Source: Acidobacteriota bacterium
GTDB taxonomy: Bacteria; Acidobacteriota; Thermoanaerobaculia; Multivoradales; UBA5704
DNA: 5,780 nucleotides
Assembly: GCA_003223675.1 (NCBI GenBank)
Contig: QHVW01000098.1
Location: forward strand, 1-5,780
Direction of reading: 5' to 3'
The position numbers and the translations under genes are program-made. Position 1 is the stretch's first letter; the number at the start of each line of letters is the position of its first letter. The notes beneath the pieces are model-generated. The model made no database searches, was not told where the DNA came from, and was given only the letters and a program-made list of their open reading frames with translations. Positions 1-5,780 of the stretch are shown here, piece by piece.

Positions 1-2127
<2,127 letters not shown>

Positions 2128-2134
2128 TCGGGCG

Positions 2135-2140
2135 AGGAGG
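2135..2140 (+). promoter_or_regulatory. Shine-Dalgarno AGGAGG for the PIN gene
   Basis: A perfect AGGAGG lies 6 bases before the ATG at 2147, inside the 19-bp gap after the aconitase stop. It fixes the start at 2147 even though the PIN fold begins only about 25 residues later. Confidence 0.8.
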
Positions 2141-2146
2141 GACCGG

Positions 2147-2653
2147 ATGTTGGATACCGATGGCGAAGCCCTCGATCCTGAAACGGAGGGGGCCGAGGGG
2201 AAGAGCGTTCCTCCAGCCTGCTTCGTGGATACGAACGTGCTCGTCTACGCCACGTCTTCGAGAGCGCCGCTACACCAGAGGGCTTCAGGCGAGCTCCGAA
2301 GACGCAGCGAAGCCGGGCAGGAGCTCTGGTTGAGCCGGCAGGTTCTGCGGGAGTATCTGGCGGCCTTGAGCAGGCCCCAGACCTTTGCGGAACCGCGGCC
2401 AATCCGCGAGCTCGTCAGCGACATCAGGTATTTCCTGAGCCACTTTCAACTTGCCGAGGAGGGGCCCGAGGTAACGGAGAAGCTACTGGAGTTGATCGAG
2501 AAGACAGGGAGCGGCGGCAAGCACGTCCATGATGCCAATCTGGTTGCTACGATGCTGGTCAACGGGATCTCCGTTTTGTTGACTCACAACGTGGAGGATT
2601 TCGTCCGCTTCGGCGGCCTGATCGAGATAGCTCCTCTGGAGGGGGAGCCTTGA
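2147..2653 (+). CDS. PIN-domain nuclease, VapC-like toxin
   Basis: 168 residues. PIN domains are Mg2+/Mn2+-dependent ribonucleases; as VapC toxins they cleave tRNA or rRNA and are held inactive by a small antitoxin. Expected acidic residues are visible: D28 in FVDTNVLVYA, E69 in VLREYLAAL, D129 in HVHDANLVATM, and N148/D151 in LLTHNVEDFVRF, so the active site looks intact. Residues 1-24 form an acidic, probably disordered extension before the first PIN strand; the strong SD at 2135-2140 supports the long start. The gene lies 19 bp after aconitase on the same strand and has no antitoxin upstream. The candidate antitoxin is on the opposite strand, stop-to-stop, 8 bp away. GC is visibly lower than in neighbours (31 of 60 bases at 2521-2580 against 45 of 60 at 1741-1800), suggesting acquisition. 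The PIN fold is near certain; the toxin role is inferred. Confidence 0.9.
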   Translation: MLDTDGEALDPETEGAEGKSVPPACFVDTNVLVYATSSRAPLHQRASGELRRRSEAGQELWLSRQVLREYLAALSRPQTFAEPRPIRELVSDIRYFLSHFQLAEEGPEVTEKLLELIEKTGSGGKHVHDANLVATMLVNGISVLLTHNVEDFVRFGGLIEIAPLEGEP

Positions 2654-2654
2654 C

Positions 2655-2672
2655 ACGAGACTTACCTCTCGT
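2655..2672. terminator. Hairpin at the convergence of the PIN and antitoxin genes
   Basis: ACGAGA (2655-2660) and TCTCGT (2667-2672) form a perfect 6-bp inverted repeat with a 6-base loop, spanning the 8-bp gap between the two stop codons and the last codons of the antitoxin gene. There is no T-run on either side, so it is at best a weak bidirectional terminator or an mRNA 3'-end stabiliser. It could also be chance. Confidence 0.3.
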
Positions 2673-2895
2673 CCTCTCCGTAGAGATCGCTCCGTCTCAA
2701 CGACAGGCCTTCGGGCCAGGCACCGACGTCATGGACGGGAAAGTCAGCCAGAGAGACCTTCGTCCGGGAGGCAGGCTGCTCGTCGAGCACCACCACGGCC
2801 CGATGCCGGCCCGGGGGGACATCCTTGGAGAGCTTCAGATCGATCCTGATCCAGCCGTCCTGGGTGACGAAGACGTCCGTCTCAATGGTCCTCAT
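2662..2895 (-). CDS. Small antitoxin-like protein, likely partner of the PIN nuclease
   Basis: 77 residues starting MRTIETDVFVTQDGWIRI, with a middle PPGRHRAVVVLDEQ and an ending FPVHDVGAWPEGLSLRRSDLYGE. From memory this matches a family of 70-80 residue proteins, common in cyanobacteria and other bacteria, usually encoded directly upstream of PIN-domain genes: an N-terminal beta segment (TVTEDGKL...PPGEHRVVVVIDE), a linker, and a C-terminal WPEGLSLRREDLYG tail thought to contact the toxin. The start at 2895 is chosen because that homology begins there. The frame stays open to 3096, but the extra residues are proline-rich, look non-coding and run through a terminator hairpin. No strong SD is present (only GACGAG close to the ATG). 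The gene is convergent with the PIN gene rather than upstream of it, which is unusual. An intrinsic terminator on the same strand lies about 38 bases before the start. The coding call is fairly firm; the antitoxin role is inferred. Confidence 0.75.
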   Translation of the reverse strand: MRTIETDVFVTQDGWIRIDLKLSKDVPPGRHRAVVVLDEQPASRTKVSLADFPVHDVGAWPEGLSLRRSDLYGEDER

Positions 2896-2932
2896 ACTCG
2901 TCAGCTTACTGGATGGCCCGAAAGGCCGCAAC

Positions 2933-2972
2933 AAAATAAAAAGCCCCGCATCGGGGAGGGACCGCTGCGGGG
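2933..2972 (-). terminator. Intrinsic terminator upstream of the antitoxin gene
   Basis: Read on the minus strand, CCCCGCA (2972-2966) pairs perfectly with TGCGGGG (2950-2944), followed by C and TTTTTATTTT (2942-2933). A shorter alternative stem, CCCCG-ATG-CGGGG (2956-2944), shares the 3' arm. On the plus strand the hairpin has A-runs before it and purines after it, so it works in the minus direction only. No minus-strand gene ends here, so it closes either a small RNA or an attenuated leader of the antitoxin gene. Confidence 0.75.
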
Positions 2973-3046
2973 GGAGGAGAGGGAGCTGAAGGAGATTGTC
3001 GGAGTGTGTGACTCCGGGACGGGTCCAACTCCCGAACCCCGTCCCG
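2933..3046 (-). ncRNA. Candidate small RNA or attenuator leader
   Basis: The approximate extent is from a candidate promoter (TG-T-TATAGA at 3058-3050) to the intrinsic terminator. Two stems lie between them. CGGGACGGG and CCCGTCCCG (3015-3023 with 3038-3046) give 9 bp with a 14-base loop. CGGAGT and ACTCCG (3000-3005 with 3011-3016) give 6 bp with a 5-base loop. The stems share bases 3015-3016, so they cannot both form fully. No leader peptide with a run of regulatory codons is visible, and I recognise no known riboswitch. The alternatives are an independent RNA of about 110 nt or a 5' leader controlling readthrough into the antitoxin gene. The supporting evidence is structural only. Confidence 0.4.
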
Positions 3047-3049
3047 CTC

Positions 3050-3058
3050 TCTATAACA
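3050..3058 (-). promoter_or_regulatory. Candidate extended -10 promoter, minus strand
   Basis: The minus-strand sequence TGTTATAGA contains the extended -10 signature TGn followed by TATAGA (4 of 6 matches to TATAAT). No -35 is recognisable, as is common for extended -10 promoters. Transcription would start near 3043, at the foot of the 3015-3046 hairpin. The same bases read TATAAC on the plus strand (3052-3057), so this could be a symmetric bidirectional -10 serving the epimerase as well. Confidence 0.35.
3052..3057 (+). promoter_or_regulatory. Candidate -10 (TATAAC) for the epimerase gene
   Basis: TATAAC matches 5 of 6 bases of the -10 consensus in an otherwise very GC-rich stretch. There is no recognisable -35 at the correct spacing. 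Transcription would start near 3064, giving a leader of about 60 bases to the ATG at 3126. It overlaps the minus-strand -10 candidate. Confidence 0.35.
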
Positions 3059-3116
3059 GGGGCGGGGTATGGGGGATTCCCATTTCTCCAATCCATTGGA
3101 TCGTCTCCCCAGCCCT

Positions 3117-3121
3117 GAAGG
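3117..3121 (+). promoter_or_regulatory. Ribosome binding site GAAGG for the epimerase
   Basis: GAAGG lies 4 bases before the ATG at 3126, a slightly short spacing. It supports this start over the in-frame ATG at 3069, which would add 19 residues with no family similarity. Confidence 0.45.
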
Positions 3122-3125
3122 CCCG

Positions 3126-4100
3126 ATGCGGATCTTCCTGACCGGCGGCACCGGCTACATCGGCCTCGCCCTGGCGCGGCGGCTGGCCGCGGCCGGGCAT
3201 GAGGTCCGCGCCCTCGTCCGGCCCACCAGCAACGCGGAGCCTCTGAAGCAGCTCGGCATCGCCACCTTCACCGGCGACGTGGCCGACCGCGCCTCCATGC
3301 GGGAGGGGATGTCCGGCGCCGATTGGGTGATCCACGCCGCCGCCACCGTCGAGCTGGGGGGCCCGTCCGAGCCGATGCGGCAAGCGAACGTCCAGGGGAG
3401 CGAGAACGTCGCCTCGCTCGCCTACAAGCTGGGCGTCGGGCGCTTCCTCTCCGTCTCCTCCATGGCCTACTTCGGAGGCAGCCCGCCGGATGGCTCGCTC
3501 GCCGACGAGACGGCGCCCTTCCAGACGCCTTTCCCCACCTTCTACAGCGCCACCAAGCACTCCGGCGAGCTGGCCATCCAGGAGTGGGCCAAGAAGGGGT
3601 TGCGGATCAACACCGTCTACCCGAGCCTGGTCTATGGCCCGCCCGGTAAAAGGGAGGGGGCGAACGCGATCCTGCGCGGCTTCCTCCACGGCCGCTTCCC
3701 CTTCCTGGTGGGCGCGGACCGCCGGATGTCCTGGATCTACATCGACGACGTGGTCTCCGGGATGCTCCAGGTGATGGCGAAGGCACCGCCCGGCCGGGGA
3801 TACCTGCTGGCAGGGGACGTCACCACTCTCCGTAACCTGGTGGACCGCCTCTGCGCGCTCGGAGGGGTGAAGCCGCCGCGCCTCAGCTTCCCCGTGGGGC
3901 TGGCGCGGGCCGGGCTGGTCCTCTCGACGCCCTTCTTCCGCCTGGCCGGCCGCCGCCCCCCCTTCTCGCACGAGCAGCTCAACAGTCTGGAGAGGCACTG
4001 GGCTTTCAGCGACGCCCGGGCGCAAGCCGAGCTCGACTGGCACCCTCGCACCCTGGACGAGGGATTGCCACCCACGGTGGAATTCCTGACGGCTCCTTGA
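3126..4100 (+). CDS. NAD(P)-dependent epimerase/dehydratase (extended SDR)
   Basis: 324 residues, cytoplasmic. The Rossmann nucleotide-binding motif GGTGYIG is at residues 7-13. D51 in FTGDVAD probably contacts the adenine ring, HAAA is at 70-73, and the catalytic set is S111/S112 (SVSSMAYFGG), Y140 and K144 (FYSATK). The substrate-side segments YPSLVYGPPGKR (165-176) and SWIYIDDVV (202-210) are typical of extended short-chain dehydrogenases acting on nucleotide sugars, or of dihydroflavonol-reductase/3-beta-HSD-like members. Length is normal and the active site looks complete, so it should be a working oxidoreductase. The substrate cannot be read from the sequence; HpnA-like and dihydroflavonol-reductase-like roles are both possible. 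The start at 3126 is chosen because the Rossmann strand MRIFLTGG begins there. DUF72 follows after 65 bp with a hairpin and possible promoter between, so the two need not be one operon. Confidence 0.93.
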   Translation: MRIFLTGGTGYIGLALARRLAAAGHEVRALVRPTSNAEPLKQLGIATFTGDVADRASMREGMSGADWVIHAAATVELGGPSEPMRQANVQGSENVASLAYKLGVGRFLSVSSMAYFGGSPPDGSLADETAPFQTPFPTFYSATKHSGELAIQEWAKKGLRINTVYPSLVYGPPGKREGANAILRGFLHGRFPFLVGADRRMSWIYIDDVVSGMLQVMAKAPPGRGYLLAGDVTTLRNLVDRLCALGGVKPPRLSFPVGLARAGLVLSTPFFRLAGRRPPFSHEQLNSLERHWAFSDARAQAELDWHPRTLDEGLPPTVEFLTAP

Positions 4101-4126
4101 GGAGGTGCCCGCTTTTCGCAACCTCC
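4101..4126 (+). terminator. Hairpin after the epimerase, possible weak terminator
   Basis: GGAGGT (4101-4106) pairs with ACCTCC (4121-4126), with two further inner G-C pairs (4107-4108 with 4118-4119) across a bulged A. It begins directly after the epimerase stop. The downstream sequence is pyrimidine-rich but lacks a true T-run, so termination would be inefficient. The stem also buries an SD-like AGGAGGT that no usable start codon follows at normal spacing. Confidence 0.35.
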
Positions 4127-4128
4127 CC

Positions 4129-4156
4129 TTGGCATGTCTTCTCTTTCCGTAATAAG
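4129..4156 (+). promoter_or_regulatory. Candidate promoter for DUF72, implying a leaderless mRNA
   Basis: TTGGCA (4129-4134, 5 of 6 to TTGACA) and AATAAG (4151-4156, 4 of 6 to TATAAT) are separated by 16 bases. Transcription would start at about 4163-4165, immediately before the ATG at 4166. That fits the absence of a Shine-Dalgarno for this gene. The -10 is weak, so the call is tentative. Confidence 0.3.
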
Positions 4157-4165
4157 CTGCATGCC

Positions 4166-5164
4166 ATGGCGCGCCACAAGGACCGGGACCAGCTCGCCCT
4201 CTTCGCCTTCGCGCCGGAGCCCGCGCCGGACCGGAAGGCCGTCGGAGCGGCACAGCAATCCGAGGAGGTCGAGGCGTTCGGCCGGGCGCTCCCCCGGGAG
4301 ATCCATCTCGGCGGCTCGACCTGGTCGTTCCCGGGATGGGCGGGGCTCGTCTACGACCGCACCTACACCCCTTCGAAGCTGGCGCGGGAGGGGCTCGCGG
4401 CCTACGCCCGGCACCCGCTGCTCCGGGCCGTGGGGGTGGACCGCACCCACTACTCGCCGGTGGAGGCCGTGGAGCTGGCCGAGTACCGGGCGGTGGTGCC
4501 GGAGGATTTCCTCTTCCTGGTGAAGGCGCACGAGGCCTGCACGCTGGCCCGCTTCCCGGACCATGCCCGCTACGGCGCCCAGCGCGGCCAGGAGAACCCC
4601 CTCTTCCTCGATCCGCGATACGCCACGGACCAGGTGGTCGCGCCTTTCGCTGAGGGGATCGGGATCGGCTCCGGAGCCCTCCTCTTCCAATTCGCCCCCC
4701 AGAGCCTCGGCAGCCCGGCCGCTTTCGCCGAGCGGCTCCACGCCTTCCTGGCGGCTCTCCCGCTGGGGCCGGTCTACGCCGTCGAGCTGCGCAACCGCGA
4801 GCTGATCACGGCCGAGTACGGCGATGCCCTGGCCGCCGTGGGGGCCTGCCACTGCCACAACGTCCACCCCCGCATGCCGGACGTACGCACGCAGGCCCGC
4901 CTCGCGAGGACCGAGCGGGGAGCGATGACGATCGTCCGCTGGCTGCTGGGACCGGGGATGACCTACGAGGAGGCGGGCCGCCGCTACGCCCCGTTCAACC
5001 GCCTAGCCGCGCCCGACCCCGCCGGCCGCGCGGCCGTGGCCGAGCTCGCCCGCGGGGCCCTGGCGGGAGAGCGGCCCTTCCTCTGCACGATCAACAACAA
5101 CGCGGAGGGGTGCGCGCCGTTGTCGGTGATCGATCTGGCTCAGATGATTATGGCCGGGGAGTGA
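4166..5164 (+). CDS. DUF72 family protein (YecE-like) with N-terminal extension
   Basis: 332 residues. DUF72 proteins have a TIM-barrel-like fold and unknown biochemical function. Family hallmarks are EIHLGGSTWSFPGW (45-58), the GLAAYARHPLLRAVGVDRTHY block (76-96, first strand and helix of the barrel), FLFLVKAHE (115-123), LLFQFAPQS (172-180), VYAVELRN (203-210) and the terminal INNNAEGCAPLS (309-320). The core starts near residue 44. The preceding arm is charged and proline/alanine-rich and contains QLALF at 9-13, resembling a sliding-clamp binding motif. The ATG at 4166 is preferred. The only earlier in-frame ATG/GTG/TTG codon is TTG at 4097, which overlaps the epimerase stop and lacks an SD, and the intervening residues look non-coding. 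No SD precedes 4166. The 3' end meets the convergent minus-strand gene. Confidence 0.93.
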   Translation: MARHKDRDQLALFAFAPEPAPDRKAVGAAQQSEEVEAFGRALPREIHLGGSTWSFPGWAGLVYDRTYTPSKLAREGLAAYARHPLLRAVGVDRTHYSPVEAVELAEYRAVVPEDFLFLVKAHEACTLARFPDHARYGAQRGQENPLFLDPRYATDQVVAPFAEGIGIGSGALLFQFAPQSLGSPAAFAERLHAFLAALPLGPVYAVELRNRELITAEYGDALAAVGACHCHNVHPRMPDVRTQARLARTERGAMTIVRWLLGPGMTYEEAGRRYAPFNRLAAPDPAGRAAVAELARGALAGERPFLCTINNNAEGCAPLSVIDLAQMIMAGE

Positions 5165-5780
5165 AGGCTCTACCGCATCCGCCGCGCCACCGAGCCGCCG
5201 CTCGTATCGGCCGCCGTGCTCCAGAAGGTTGGAGGGTGACCTTGTTCCCCTCGATCTTACCCGTAACGGAGATCGGCGACCGCGCGGCCGCCGAGACGGG
5301 AGCGCCCTCCTCCGCCCACTTCTGGCCCCGGCCGGTGAGACGGTCGCCGTCCTGCTCGATCTGCAGGCGGTAGGTCAGGCGCAGGCCCCGGTAGGCCGCG
5401 TAATTGGTGGAGGCGATCGTGTTGGTCAGCTCCCACCAGCCCGAGAGGTCCTGCCCGGCGGTCTCCCGCTCGTCCCCCGAGTCGCTCCGGTCCTCGTTCC
5501 GGTGCCGCCGGTCCCGCACGGCCACCTGATCGGCGTCCTCGTCGTTGCGCTGCTCGCGGAGCCGCTGGAGGCGCGCCTCCTCGCGGGCCGCGGCCTCCTT
5601 GGCCCGGCGGTCCTTCTCCTGCTCCTCCTTCTCCCGGGCGGCGATCTGCGCCTCCCGGCGGCTCGCCTCGGCCTCCTCGCGGGCGAGCCGCTCCTCGCGG
5701 GCCTTGAGGGCGGCGCGCTCCTTCTCCGTCTCCGCCGCCTTCCGGGCCGCCGCCAGCTTCTCCTTCTTCTGCTGCTCCTC
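5148..5780 (-). CDS. Coiled-coil protein with C-terminal beta-rich domain; 5' end outside window, 3' end probably frameshifted
   Basis: The frame is open from the right edge to a TGA at 5148, giving 210 visible residues. Residues 1-85 are almost entirely Glu, Lys, Arg, Ala, Leu and Gln in heptad-like order (AREERLAREEAEAS, KEEQEKDRRAKEAAAREEAR): a long charged coiled coil or single alpha helix, with no Pro or Gly. After a charged linker, a small beta domain runs from LSGWWELTN (around 112) through YRLQIEQDGDRLTGRG to VTGKIEGNKVTL. Similar domains occur, from memory, at the ends of kinase and envelope-associated proteins in GC-rich bacteria; its function is unknown to me. The last 25 residues or so are Arg/Ala-rich and unlike a domain end, and overlap DUF72 by 17 bp. 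A better ending lies in another frame and stops at 5170. The GTG at 5525 is internal. The part beyond the window could carry any catalytic or membrane domain. Confidence 0.75.
   Translation of the reverse strand, partial: EEQQKKEKLAAARKAAETEKERAALKAREERLAREEAEASRREAQIAAREKEEQEKDRRAKEAAAREEARLQRLREQRNDEDADQVAVRDRRHRNEDRSDSGDERETAGQDLSGWWELTNTIASTNYAAYRGLRLTYRLQIEQDGDRLTGRGQKWAEEGAPVSAAARSPISVTGKIEGNKVTLQPSGARRPIRAAARWRGGCGRAFTPRP
5170..5238 (-). other. Displaced C-terminal coding tail in a second frame
   Basis: On the minus strand, in a different frame from the upstream gene, this stretch reads TFWSTAADTSGGSVARRMR and then TAG at 5172-5170. It looks like the natural final strand of the preceding beta domain, and it ends 5 bp from the DUF72 stop, giving clean non-overlapping convergent genes. 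A frameshift, probably with loss of some codons, between about 5225 and 5245 would explain it. Confidence 0.55.
5576..5702 (-). repeat. In-frame repeats coding ARE-E in the coiled coil
   Basis: The plus-strand word CTCCTCGCGGGC occurs three times (starting at 5577, 5673 and 5691), spaced 96 and 18 bases apart, both multiples of three. It encodes the repeated Ala-Arg-Glu-Glu steps of the coiled coil. It reflects low-complexity protein coding rather than a mobile or regulatory repeat. Confidence 0.5.

Noticed and set aside
3019..3035. tRNA T-arm-like hairpin (CGGG-TCCAACT-CCCG) on the plus strand
   Set aside because: The 7-base loop resembles a T-loop, but there is no matching acceptor stem, D-arm, anticodon arm or CCA, and the same bases form a longer 9-bp stem.
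2896..3096. Longer N-terminus for the antitoxin gene (start at 3096)
   Set aside because: The extra 67 residues are Pro/Ser/Leu-rich, show no family similarity and are encoded across an intrinsic terminator.
3069..3125. Upstream ATG at 3069 for the epimerase
   Set aside because: It would add 19 residues before the Rossmann strand with no family support. It remains possible if transcription starts near 3064 and the message is leaderless.
2650..3141. Plus-strand frame starting at a TTG that overlaps the PIN stop, with GGAGG 7 bases upstream
   Set aside because: The SD and TTGA overlap look tempting, but the protein has no recognisable fold, lies antisense to the antitoxin-like gene and runs through the terminator and hairpin region. 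The minus-strand reading has far better family resemblance.
4097..4165. TTG at 4097 as the DUF72 start (overlapping the epimerase stop)
   Set aside because: No SD precedes it, and the added residues (RRCPLFATSPWHVFSF...) are encoded over a hairpin and promoter-like sequence and look non-coding.
3051..4867. Two long minus-strand open frames (3051-4253 and 3737-4867) antisense to the epimerase and DUF72 genes
   Set aside because: Both are Arg/Gly/Glu-rich shadow frames without motifs, opposite clearly recognised proteins.
5110..5373. Plus-strand 87-residue frame across the DUF72 3' end
   Set aside because: It overlaps DUF72 out of frame, lies antisense to the beta-domain gene and has no recognisable features.

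Overview
The window is GC-rich (about 75% in the densest parts of the first gene) with tightly packed genes and strong GC preference at third codon positions. It reads as bacterial chromosome. The taxonomic source cannot be fixed from it. The TCA-cycle aconitase and the GC-rich coiled-coil gene would suit an Acidobacteriota- or Myxococcota-like organism, but that is only an impression.

Layout. (1) 1-2127, plus strand: the C-terminal four fifths of an AcnA-type aconitate hydratase, cut by the left edge. (2) 2147-2653, plus strand: a PIN-domain (VapC-like) nuclease gene 19 bp behind aconitase with a perfect Shine-Dalgarno. (3) 2662-2895, minus strand: a 77-residue protein resembling the antitoxin partners of PIN toxins, placed tail-to-tail with the PIN gene only 8 bp away. 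(4) 2896-3125: a divergent intergenic region. On the minus strand it holds an extended -10 element, two hairpins and a convincing intrinsic terminator, which together look like a transcription unit of about 110 nt (small RNA or attenuated leader) ahead of the antitoxin gene. (5) 3126-4100, plus strand: an extended-SDR NAD(P)-dependent epimerase/dehydratase. (6) 4166-5164, plus strand: a DUF72 (YecE-like) protein with a non-conserved N-terminal arm that carries a QLALF sequence. (7) 5148-5780, minus strand: the C-terminal part of a protein with a long charged coiled coil and a small beta-rich domain. It runs off the right edge, and its last residues appear to have been lost to a frameshift plus probable short deletion.

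How the genes fit together. Aconitase, epimerase and DUF72 are ordinary chromosomal genes with no evident common pathway. The PIN/antitoxin pair sits between aconitase and the epimerase and has visibly lower GC (about 52% in one 60-base stretch of the PIN gene), consistent with a later arrival. The least expected points are the opposite orientation of toxin and antitoxin and the orphan terminator-bearing minus-strand unit that leads into the antitoxin gene.
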